41,000 bases of DNA. Source: Mesostigma viride (Eukaryota > Streptophyta > Mesostigmatophyceae > Mesostigmatales > Mesostigmataceae). The DNA lies in NCBI GenBank assembly GCA_009746045.1, contig RPFO01000175.1:374001-415000 (forward strand), read 5' to 3'. Each line of letters begins with the position of its first letter. The first letter of the stretch is position 1. This document shows, in pieces, positions 1 through 8,318 of the stretch. The notes under the pieces are model-generated. The model saw only the letters and a list, made by a program, of their open reading frames with translations, did no database searches and was not told the DNA's origin. Position numbers and translations under genes: made by a program.

Positions 1-370
1 TGTGCCCAGCGAGAGCCGGCGGTTTGTTGGCGAGCTACTACCCGATGGCCCTCCCGCGCCCGCGTGGGGGGACATGTCCGGGGACCCAGGTGGCGTCAGC
101 TCCAGCCAGGACGAGCCTTTCCGGATGGGCAGCGGTGACGTTGACGCGGCCATGGCCGCGGCGATCGCAAAGGAAGAGCCAGAGGCCTCGGGGGTGTAAG
201 GGGGGGGCGGCACTTCCCCCGCTGGCTTCTCTGAGGGCTCGGCGGAGGACGGCGTCTCGCTGCCCTCCTCGGTCAGGGTGGCGGGTACGGTGGTTATGGG
301 ACCGGAGAGGCTCCGGTGTTCGGAAGCGTACGGGCCCTCGGGCGCGAAGAGGCGCCGCTCATATTTGGCG
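1..370 (-). CDS. ArfGAP gene, exon 4 seen (end of the GAP domain plus Ser/Pro-rich tail, runs off the window)
   Basis: The exon opens after a clean acceptor (CAG at 373-371). It completes an Arg codon split across the intron (CG in the previous exon, C here) and continues AKYERRLF, the conserved last helix of the ArfGAP fold. All 123 codons down to position 1 are open, giving a low-complexity tail rich in Ser, Pro, Thr and Gly. No stop is reached, so the C-terminus lies outside the window. Plant AGD11-13 relatives carry a C2 domain after the GAP domain; whether one follows here cannot be seen. The plus-strand ORFs over this stretch are shadows. The domain ending is well supported; the far end of the exon is not, because an internal splice site could be missed. 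Confidence 0.85.
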
Positions 371-410
371 CTGCCATGGGGCAAACCACCGCGTCCAGTG
401 ACATTGTTTG

Positions 411-490
411 TGTTTGCGTGTGTGTGTGAGCATGTGCGCATGCGTGTGCGCGTGTGTGCACGAACGTGTGTGCATGCGTGTGAGCATGTC
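411..490. repeat. TG-rich simple sequence
   Basis: Alternating TG/CG/CA dinucleotides with little interruption, inside the ArfGAP intron. Alternating purine-pyrimidine DNA of this kind is prone to left-handed DNA and to slippage. It explains the odd His/Thr- and Val/Cys-rich open frames on both strands. Confidence 0.8.
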
Positions 491-928
491 GTAGCAGTAG
501 CAGCATGCGGCAGGGGGTTGGGGTATGCGGGAGCGGCGTATGCGAGGGGAGGGTTTGGGGCAGGCGCCTTGCTGCAGCGTGAAGAGGGCAGCGAGGCACA
601 TATCTGCACACAGACCGGCAGGCAAGTATCTCCGATTTGATACCCACGTAAATAGGGAGGGCCAACGGCTGGAAAAACCCAAAGGATTTGAAATGTGTGT
701 AGATCGCGCCGCTGCATCCCTCCTTGGAGGCATGGGTATAAGGGAGCGCCGCTGAACTGAGATGACAACGGGGGGCTCCCGCGTCGAGTCAACTTATTCT
801 CAAGCTGAATTTTAGTTTCTTCCTTCATTCGTACGATCCACGCAGATCTTACCCAGGAGAAGGGCTTCCAGGACCAGGCTGCAAAATTTCCCTGGTTGCT
901 CGGTGGTGGAACTAGGCCGCCCACCGGC

Positions 929-968
929 TCTCACCGCTCACCGCTCACCGCTCACCGCTCACCGCTCA
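929..968. repeat. 7-bp tandem repeat (CTCACCG)n
   Basis: About five head-to-tail copies of CTCACCG inside the intron between exons 3 and 4. Confidence 0.85.
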
Positions 969-1159
969 GTCGTGACCCTATCCTGTTCTATCGACCGTTG
1001 TTGTACTTCACAATAACAACAACAAAAATAAAGTTGGCTCATGTATCATTCAATCTAGTACAAGTGTACTGTAGTGTTCATGTGATTTTAATTTTAGTAC
1101 TAGGATACATATACATTTTGATCATGGCTAAAAATACATGGTCTGCGCTGGCTGCTCAC

Positions 1160-1329
1160 CGGATCCACTCCTCTCGTTCGGCACCGCCCGAGGCTTCGCT
1201 CGGCCGCCGGGCATCCCAGTCCGGGGGTACCGCGCACTCGAGCACACTGTTGACGTGCTTGTTGCCTCCGTGGCCGGCCATGGCGATCACAAGGTCGGGC
1301 GTCCATGTGTCCAGCTTGGTGGACATGAC
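1160..1329 (-). CDS. ArfGAP gene, exon 3 seen (middle of the GAP domain)
   Basis: The 170-nt exon has acceptor CCGGCAG just upstream and donor GTGAGC at 1159-1154. It starts on a codon boundary and encodes 56 full codons plus two bases of an Arg codon. The product starts VMSTKLDTWTPDLV, which matches the block after HISKV in ArfGAPs (KLDxW). It continues with a GHGGNKHVN segment, corresponding to the GGN-AVN segment of plant AGD11-13, and ends EREEWI, the stretch before the final RxKY helix. The acceptor is preceded on the minus strand by a long pyrimidine tract (plus-strand purines about 1360-1440). Phase agrees on both sides, which makes the splice model strong. Confidence 0.93.
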
Positions 1330-1480
1330 CTGCCGGACATTGCGAGAAGGGGCGTGGAAGAGGGGAGAAAGGAAGGGTGTTCGGGACAGCGGAGGGAGGG
1401 AGGGAGACGAGGGGGAAGGGGTGAGAGAGAGAGAGAGGAGAAAGTGGTGGAAGGGAAGAGGCTAGAGGTTATGACCCACA

Positions 1481-1571
1481 TATATTTGATTACTACTACT
1501 CTATATATTTGATTACTACTACTTTATGTATTTGATTACTACTACTGTATGTATTTGATTACTACCACTAT
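1481..1571. repeat. 23-bp tandem repeat, about four copies
   Basis: TATTTGATTACTACTACT recurs at a spacing of exactly 23 bp, with guide G residues at 1488, 1511, 1534 and 1557. The fourth copy is slightly diverged. It lies in the large ArfGAP intron, upstream of the polypyrimidine tract of exon 3. Confidence 0.9.
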
Positions 1572-1811
1572 ATTTTTATTTATCGCGGCAAAGGGCGCCT
1601 GGCTGGCGTTTCCCGCATGGTATGGGCTTCAAAGCGCAGCCAGGGGATGTACTCCGCGACCCTCCGTTTGCGTCTTACTCGGCGCCTGTGGGTGCCATTA
1701 GAAAAATGCAGCCCTGCTTAGTTAATTGAAAGCACGGTCCTGCCACATAGGACCTACGTTGGACATTTGGTTGCTCTCGCATGCCTCAGCGTGCATGCCA
1801 TGCTCTTTTTT

Positions 1812-2400
1812 TCAATAGCAGTGGCAGCCCACCTTGGATGTGCGGGTGACCATTCGTGACGCCCCCTGTGAGCCTTAGTAATGTTTTGGTGGCGTCCTAT
1901 GTGAGCCTTTCTACACTTGTAAATAGCAGTCGCGTCTCGCCCTGGATGTGTGGGTGGCAAAGGGTTTCCTATTCATGCCTATATCCTATATGTCAAGGAG
2001 ACAACCAGCGCAGGTCAGAAATCGGGAGAATCCGGACCATGGTAGCGCGAGCCTGCCGTTATCTTTTCCGCGTTTTCGAGCCGTTCAGGATGATAAATAT
2101 GAATGGAGATGGAAATTTGTAGCTTTGTTCATTGAAATTATGGCTGGCTTACGCGTAGAGCGACTAGATGACCTAGACGGTGGGGCCGAAAACAGCTTGC
2201 TTGATCAGGGCGTGTGTTTCGAGCCTATAAATGCCTTACTATGCTTGTAAATAGCCCTCGCGGCTCACCTTGGATATGTAGGTACGGAAGCATTTCCTGT
2301 ATTTCCTGTACATGCCTATCTCCTGTATGTGCATTTGCAAGCTTGTGAATAGCCGTCGCGGCTCACCTTGGATATGTGCGTGCCCAGGCTTCGATGCGCG
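1812..2400 (-). repeat. Four diverged copies of an exon-2 edge segment within and beside the intron
   Basis: Segments starting near 1812, 1916, 2244 and 2342 share the order CTTGTAAATAGC, then CGCGGCTCACC, then TTGGATATGTG; two of them share a further TTTCCTGT...CATGCCTAT stretch. The 2342 copy contains the real 3' edge of exon 2 (ISK codons plus donor). The 2244 copy keeps an intact AAG/GTGAGC donor-like junction about 100 bp into the intron. The others are more degraded. They look like old tandem duplications of the exon-intron border. Confidence 0.75.
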
Positions 2401-2442
2401 CCAGAGCAGCGGATGCACACAAACACGCCCGTGCTCACGTCC
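2367..2442 (-). CDS. ArfGAP gene, exon 2 seen (second half of the zinc finger and arginine finger)
   Basis: A 76-nt exon lies between acceptor CTGCAG (2448-2443) and donor GTGAGC (2366-2361). It completes the Ala codon split by the intron and encodes DVSTGVFVCIRC, then SGAHRSLGTHISK. This supplies the third and fourth zinc-binding cysteines (Cys319 and Cys322, counting from the chosen ATG) of a C-x2-C-x16-C-x2-C finger. It also gives the catalytic arginine finger at Arg327, five residues after the last Cys, as in all active ArfGAPs. With this Arg present the protein should be an active GTPase activator for Arf/Sar-type small GTPases, acting in membrane traffic. Confidence 0.95.
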
Positions 2443-2885
2443 CTGCAGGGTGGTGGCCGCCAACGCAAAGTCGACAAACGGAGGGAGCCGTGTTCGTGAC
2501 AAGACACGTGAGATTGCCCACCTCGACTCTACCTTCTAGTCATGCCACGTGCTCTGTACGATAAGCCCCAGCGGTGCCTGCCCAGACTAGTACGATGACC
2601 GCACTTGATGAGCACTTGATGAGACCCCCATCACCCCCCGCACGTGAACATCTCTGCCCCTCTTGATTCTACCGTAGTCTACAATAGCTGCGGCTGCTGG
2701 CGTGGTGAGACCACCATCAATATCTGTGGGCACCCTTGCCCTCACATGGAACAAGCAAATGTCACAGAACAAGCAGGCAACAAGCGCCACTCACGCCCAT
2801 CGCGGCGTCGGCAGCACCACCACATCCCGAAGCTATAAGAGGGTTGAGTATGGTAGTAGTACACCGTGGCACGAGCCCCACTCAC
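2443..2885 (-). other. Intron between ArfGAP exons 1 and 2
   Basis: The 443-nt intron has donor GTGAGT (2885-2880) and acceptor CTGCAG (2448-2443) on the minus strand. Nothing else is recognised in it. Near the donor, GCACGAGCCCCACTCACGCC and a similar CACTCACGCCCATCGCGGC at about 2788 form a short diverged repeat of the exon 1 edge, like the one seen beside exon 2. Confidence 0.8.
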
Positions 2886-3814
2886 GCCCATCGCGGCTCG
2901 GGCGCGCCACAGTCCGCACACGCCGCGTTGGACTCGAGCGACAGGAGCTCGTTCAGCGCGACGCTTGAGCTGAAGAAGTGGTTGGTGCCTTCCTCCGACG
3001 CATCCAGGCCCTGCGAGCGAGGACTGAGGAGCGCCGTGCTCGCCCCACCCACAACCCCGCCGTCCAACGCCCCTGCGTGCGCCCCAAACGGCACCAGCTG
3101 CACGCTCATGGCACCGCCCTCGCCCACCACAAGGTTCAATGCGACTAAATTTGCTGCCACCAATTCACTGGCATCCGTCACCGCGGCCACCACCACCGTA
3201 TTGATTCCAATTCTGGCCGCCCCAACCCCAGTCTCAGCCAGGGAGGCACTTGAGTCCCCACCACCCTGGCTTCCCTTATCCAGGGACCTGCGGGGTGGTT
3301 CGGCTGACGTCAGCACCTCGGGGGCGGGCGGCAACGCTGGCTGCCCCCCAGCCCCTGCATTGGTCATGCCCTCCACCACCAGTGTCGCCGATGTACTAGA
3401 ATTGAGAGAACCAGTTGTGGCTGGTTTCTCCGACCTGGCTGATGCCACGAATGGTGCCGCGCTGGTCCCAGGGACACCCTGGGTGCCCGGCTGGCCCGCG
3501 GGGGCAGCCATGCTAGCCTCGGCGAGGGAGACTGCCACCTGTCCCGCGGGGGTCACCGTGAGCGACACCCTGACAGGGCCCGGCGCGCCCTCAGGCACTC
3601 TTGCCGGTGCGGCATCCTTCCGGGCGCCTTGCTCGCAGACACAGTTCGCACTGGCCGACTGGGGGTTTAGCTTGACGGTGACAGCATCATGAACGACGGC
3701 AAGGGTTACAGTGACCCCTGTGGGCTTGGAGGGTTCCTTGGGCCCACCGGTGCTGTTGCCCGGCACGCTCTTGTTCACTCCCTTGTCCTCTTTCTCAGCT
3801 GGGGCATGATTCAT
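2886..3814 (-). CDS. ArfGAP gene, exon 1 seen (low-complexity N-terminal region plus first half of the zinc finger)
   Basis: From the ATG at 3814 the frame is open for 309 codons. It ends ALNELLSLESNAACADCGA followed by PEPRW and a split Ala codon at donor GTGAGT. The first two zinc ligands are Cys299 and Cys302. The ~290 residues before them are rich in Ala, Val, Gly, Ser and Pro and show no domain I recognise. The frame is also open for some codons upstream of this ATG, so the true start could lie in another exon. Joined to exons 2-4, the domain runs from about residue 288 to 400. The closest family in my judgement is the plant AGD11-13 (ZAC) group, which have the GAP domain at the very N-terminus; a long N-terminal extension would be unusual for them. 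Confidence 0.88.
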
Positions 3815-5302
3815 GTGCACGCGGATGACAGCAGCAATGGCACAAGTATGTGACGTGACATGAGCAATGCGCTACCATGGGAGGCAACCAGGCCAGGATG
3901 GCGTGGGCACCTGGCAGGGGGTCGGGAGCAAGGATGGCATGGGCAAGAGTAACTGACAGGGAGGGGGGGGGAGGATGGGAATGAGTAAGGGAACCGGCAA
4001 GGCCATTGGGTCAATAATCCGGCAAGGCATTCGATCAACCTCACTGAATTGCTAACGTGGGCAAGGGAGATTGCTGAGGGACCTGGGAGGTGACAGGGTG
4101 TGCCACAGTCCCAGCCAGCAGCAAGGAGACAACGGCATGATGTATTTGCGGATTGCGAGCCAGGCTGGAACTGAAGGTGGGTTGAAGCCTTCTTGCTAGA
4201 CAGGTATGGAACAAGAAAACAAAGACAGGTGTTTGGTTGGGCATGGAGAGCGGGTTGAGAGGGATGAGGAGGGCTCGGTACTTGAGTGTGGGTGGTAGGG
4301 AGAATGGGCGGGTGGTACGTTTAGAATTGTGAAGTTTGCTAGGTGGACTGATTAGTGAACAAGCTTTGGAACAAAATACCTACAGCAGGCACCGAGGCCT
4401 ATTACTGTCTACATAATTACAAGTGTGGGTCTCTTGGGACTTTACTGCGGAGTCAAAGTAATAGGCACGGGGAAGGGAAGGGTGGGGGAAGAAGAAGAGG
4501 GGAGGGAGGAAAATGGGAGCGAGTAAAGGGGAGGGGGGGGGGGGCAAGGGTCTGCAGCCAGGCAGTCAGGGTCACACTCTAACGGGTGTACAAGGTCTGC
4601 ATTTTTGTTTTTGATGTGAGTATTGAGTGGGCAGCTGCGTGGCTGGGCTTTATGTGAGGCCAGGGATTGACGCCAGAGTTTGGGTAACCAGGGTACAGGT
4701 GCGAGAGGGAGCGTTGTTGGGAAAGAGAGGGCGCAGAATTAAAGCAGAAAGCGATGGGTGGGTTATCTGGGCGTTGCTTGTGTCAGAGTGATGGGGACAG
4801 TGGGAATCGCGTATGGGGAGCGAAAGTGGGACGAGGGAGGAAGTCACAGGAGCAATAGCAGTAATTTTGGGAGCTATCGTGCGACGGCTTAAATGAGACA
4901 ATTTCTGTTGAGCCCCTCCCCAAAAGGTGGCGTTGGGTCCCTGCTCAGCAGACCTGCAGGCGCGGCTGGCCAAACCTGAAACAAGCCTAACAGACTGTCC
5001 AAACGTATACACGGGACATTGAAACAAGCCAGGCGCATCTAGATACAAGGGCAGGACATCTGGCGAACACGAGCAATTCTATGATGTAGCCGGTGACGGC
5101 AGTGAGCCTCCCCAAGTCTGCAGGCCCACGATTCATTTACTTTTACCAGAAGGTTATCCCCCGAGACGGCGCCCGCCCCAAAAGGATAAGATAAGATCAA
5201 AGCGATAAGTACGGGGAAGGAATAGAGTAACCACAGCAGCAGGCACTGGCACGCCAGCAGCTGGTGCGTGCGGTGCCTTAATAGCGTGGCCGTAATGCGA
5301 TG
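3815..5302. other. Non-coding stretch upstream of the ArfGAP exons
   Basis: No supported gene. The ORFs here are short and compositionally biased. A purine-rich plus-strand run (about 4465-4545, ending in a long G tract) stands out. The stretch is either the upstream region of the ArfGAP gene or a long first intron if the MGACCS exon at 5464 belongs to the same transcript. Confidence 0.5.
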
Positions 5303-5464
5303 CTAACCAAAGCCCGCGCGCTGTGGCTTTGCACGATTCGCTATGTTTCCTTGCGAGAGTTGCCCCGATTTTGGCAACTTACCCTTCGTCGCTGCAGGTT
5401 TTTCTTTCCGAGCATTGGCAGCATCCACATGTTTCTTTGAAGGCAAACTGCAGCAGGCCCCCAT
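5303..5464 (-). CDS. Possible dual-acylated small protein or first exon (MGACCS start)
   Basis: An ORF on the minus strand starts MGACCSLPSKKHVD and reads 53 codons to a stop at 5303. Gly2 with Ser6 fits the N-myristoylation consensus (MGxxxS), and Cys4/Cys5 are placed for palmitoylation, followed by a lysine-rich stretch. This is a typical plasma-membrane anchor. After codon 27 (ending ATK) there is a perfect donor, G/GTAAGT at 5382-5377, so the real coding exon may be only 5464-5383 and the rest read-through. It lies on the same strand as the ArfGAP gene, 1.6 kb upstream of its first recognised exon, and could be its first exon. This is inference; neither the transcript nor the join is visible. 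Confidence 0.35.
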   Translation of the reverse strand: MGACCSLPSKKHVDAANARKEKPAATKGKLPKSGQLSQGNIANRAKPQRAGFG

Positions 5465-6414
5465 TACGCAGCCCGGAGTTTTCAATAAAGGAAAATCGCC
5501 GATTCCGTAACATTACGAAGACTATGGAAGCTACGTGTTAAAATTACTCGAAGTGAGCTAGCGAACGACCAGTTAACTATCATTTGTTTCACTCCGGGGG
5601 CACGTCTCTGCAACGGTGCTTTCGTCGTGCCACATCGAAGGGTAAGCAAGCCTCAACGTTAAAATAACAAATAAAATTTGTACGTTGAATACGTTGGTTC
5701 GGATGTTGGGTTCTTGCCGCGTGGGCACTGGGTAATAATGGCAGTGGGGCTCCTAGCAAATGATCCATGACACCGTTGCAGTGACCGTTGGGCCAGTTTG
5801 ACCTAGAAATTCTGAACTTCGTAAACCTTTTGTAAACTTTATGGAAATTAAAGAACCCAGCCCTGAACCCAGTTTACATTTCTGCTGTCAGAGTCGTCAC
5901 GCTCCGGCCCAGAGGCCCAGAGCTTCAAGGCCCAGAGCCCCAGACCCGGGTTTTTGGAAATCGCACCCGGTGTTGGTCGCACCCGATGACAGATGACAAT
6001 GACGAGAGGCTACGGTACGCGTCGATAAATACGGGTAACGCTTGCGAAAGGAACGGTGTGGGCCGATAAATACGGTTAACGCTTGCAGACGCGGCGGCAT
6101 GAGCCGGAAACATTGTGATCAGGGACGAAACGAACGGAAAGCGCAGCCTACTGGCTCATACTACGGAGGGCGCCGACGCACATGCCTGTGCGAACTGCTA
6201 AGTCTACTGTATAGATAGATCGCACGCGCCCCGGCGCGTAAACTTATGGTGCGTAAGTACAAATGACAGAAGAAAATGCTGGCGCGTCAACTGCCAAGCG
6301 GAGCCTCGCCACAGGATGGAAGGCAGAAAACTTCCAAGTCCATCAGGGGGGGTGGAAAAAAACAAGAAAATTTACATCATGCTGGATTCGAGTAGATCTC
6401 GCGAAAACAAGCAT
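5465..6414. other. Non-coding left flank of the Gypsy insertion
   Basis: No gene is recognised. A GGCCCAGAG-type short repeat lies at about 5906-5945, and a two-copy repeat of GATAAATACGG-TAACGCTTGC at about 6022-6085. Plus-strand ORFs that start at 6263 run straight into the LTR and are chance. Confidence 0.5.
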
Positions 6415-6419
6415 GTTTG
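6415..6419. repeat. Gypsy target-site duplication, left copy (GTTTG)
   Basis: GTTTG immediately precedes the TGTTACG LTR end at 6420. The same five bases follow the other LTR end at 38504-38508. Confidence 0.93.
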
Positions 6420-6756
6420 TGTTACGCCGCAAGCCTCGGCCGCCACCTCTACCTCTACCGGTCCTGATACTACCTAAACTAGTGAGGCCGCTTCTATTTA
6501 CACCCCTAGCGAAAGACGACCGAGACGAACCAGATCTCAATGCATTTACATATGTACTACTGTAATATGCCATAGGCCATTTAATCAAACCCGTTTACTC
6601 CAGGAAAAGAGGAAGGAAACACAACTAAACTGCCGTGACCCAAGCCTATATGTGTTAATTCATTTAACACACGCCGAGTGCACACACAAGGGATAGAACG
6701 CGCATAAATGGTCACCAACGGTCCAACACGCTCGGGCCGACATGGCCCTCGCCTAC
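6420..6756 (-). mobile_element. Gypsy 3' LTR, outer part (split by Copia-1)
   Basis: Identical by eye to 37932-38268 of the intact LTR. It breaks off where Copia-1 begins. The remainder resumes at 14605. The two parts (337 + 240 bp) minus a 5-bp duplication equal 572 bp, exactly the length of the intact LTR. Confidence 0.95.
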
Positions 6757-7367
6757 AGTTGAATGAGAGTTTACCACCGAGGGAATCCATGGCTCTTGCA
6801 GGAAAGTTGCCTTTATTATAATGAGCAAACACAGACGTAAGTCACGTCAAGTCCGAGACTGCACGTAGCACAGACGACAGGGTCGTTATGCCAAGAGAGC
6901 GTGCACGCAAGAGCTAGCGTCCCGACCAAGTCACTCATATAGCTTGCTAGGGACGCGTCCAAGTATTCAGCTGCACTGTCACAGCTGAACTGTCAATCAA
7001 TTGATTACACAGACTCTGGCACGCCTTTGGCGCGCAGATCTATCAATTGTCCATACGGCTAGTCCTGTGGACCTATCCGTACACTAGTCAGCATCAATTG
7101 TCTCATAGGTCCTGGCGCGCTACAGTGCGCCTACCTATCAATTGACCATCAAGTCCTGTACAAGTCCTGTCAACGTCCTGCGGACTATCAAAGTGACACT
7201 TGTACATCCTGTGTCCGTACGCGCCCACAGTGGCGCGCCGGGTACTGTCGGCACAGCCTAGGAAACGTCATAACTTTTACGTTCCTTAACCAAATGAGGC
7301 GTTCAAGGTGCCGTTGGAAAGAGCGTAACAATCTCTATCCATCTAACGTAAATCCTTTACGTTAACT
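6757..7367 (-). mobile_element. Copia-1 3' LTR
   Basis: A direct repeat of 13989-14604, starting AGTTGAATGAGAG and ending CGTTAACT. It contains several CAATTG and GGCGCGC/GCGCGCC palindromes. The inner side is followed (minus-strand sense: preceded) by a purine tract, AAAGAAAAGAAGGGA, at 7372-7387, the likely plus-strand primer. Confidence 0.92.
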
Positions 7368-8318
7368 CCAATCCCTTCTTTTCTTTAGGGATCACATCCC
7401 CTGCCAGGGACCCTTGAAGTAGCTTGAAATGTCCTTCACTCCAGCTTGAAGCTTGAACAGATGTCTTTAATGGCCAATGCCATTCCCCCAGCCCTTTCTT
7501 TTAAGGAACTGGAAAAGAAACAGATCTGCCACAGGGAAAACCATTTCATGAGAAATGGATAAAAACCTATGGAAGTGGCATTACAGAGTACCACCAGATA
7601 TTAGAAACACACAAAATTAAATACATACAGGTTAATTCTATGAGGTCTTCTCCAGGAATTAATCCCATCACCTCGGTAGAGCCTCCAGTACAATGACCTT
7701 CTGGCGGTGAGTTACATTAATCCCAGATACTAATCCCATAAAACCCAGTACATATCTAATATAAGCACAATAAATCCATGACAATTGAAATACCACTTGA
7801 CAAAGTAAGACGTATTACAATAGTTTCCCCGTCATACTCTCAACAGGTTAGTATTGGCGCCCGTCTTATGGCGCCCGTCTACTTGTCAGATGATAAATTG
7901 CCACAGCAAACAAATGACAAAATGAAACACATAGGCAACAATTAAATCCTGCCCTGGGGAACTAGGGAAGTCTGAACAGGTAAAACACCTGAGCAGGCCA
8001 GCTTGTAGAAACATAATACCAGGGAATCGAACCCCGCCCTATAAACCCCAGAATAAAGGTTCCCAGACCATTGTGAGAGGTATGTACAAATATACATTTC
8101 TTTTTAAATAGAATACATGGTCTGTAATGGACCTGTCAACCTTGTGTAGTCAACAGCATGAACCCCAGCCAAAACCTGGCTGTATCCTGATTAAAATCAG
8201 AGTGAGTGTACCATGGTCCATGAGCCTTAGTACAGACTAAAATACAGGTATTATGCCAGTCACAATGCTGACACTACCACACAATCTGCTCTCCAATGCC
8301 CTATAACCAGGCACCAGC
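7368..8318 (-). other. Copia-1 3' untranslated region with polypurine tract
   Basis: About 950 nt between the RNase H stop and the 3' LTR. No ORF or nested repeat is seen. The polypurine tract is at its LTR end (7372-7387). This is unusually long for a Copia element and could hold a lost ORF; nothing recognisable remains. Confidence 0.6.

Larger units (their letters stand above)
371..1159 (-). other. Intron between ArfGAP exons 3 and 4
   Basis: The 789-nt intron is bounded on the minus strand by GTGAGC (donor, 1159-1154) and CAG (acceptor, 373-371). It contains a TG-rich stretch (about 411-490), a 7-bp tandem array (about 929-968) and an AT-rich block (about 1000-1135) whose composition is unlike the exons. 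No coding potential is seen on either strand. Confidence 0.8.

Noticed and set aside
2-401. Plus-strand ORFs of 65 and 125 codons at the left edge
   Set aside because: They are antisense shadows of the ArfGAP exon, which has a matched splice phase and domain homology.
896-1512. Plus-strand ORFs of 189 and 124 codons
   Set aside because: They cover intron repeats and the antisense of ArfGAP exon 3.
2736-3692. Plus-strand ORF of 318 codons
   Set aside because: Lies opposite the ArfGAP exon in GC-rich DNA; Thr/Pro/Ala composition is typical of an antisense frame and no domain is seen.
6343-6588. RG-rich minus-strand ORF in the left LTR
   Set aside because: Its LTR part is the same as in the right LTR frame, but here it leaves the LTR into unrelated flank, so it is not a gene.
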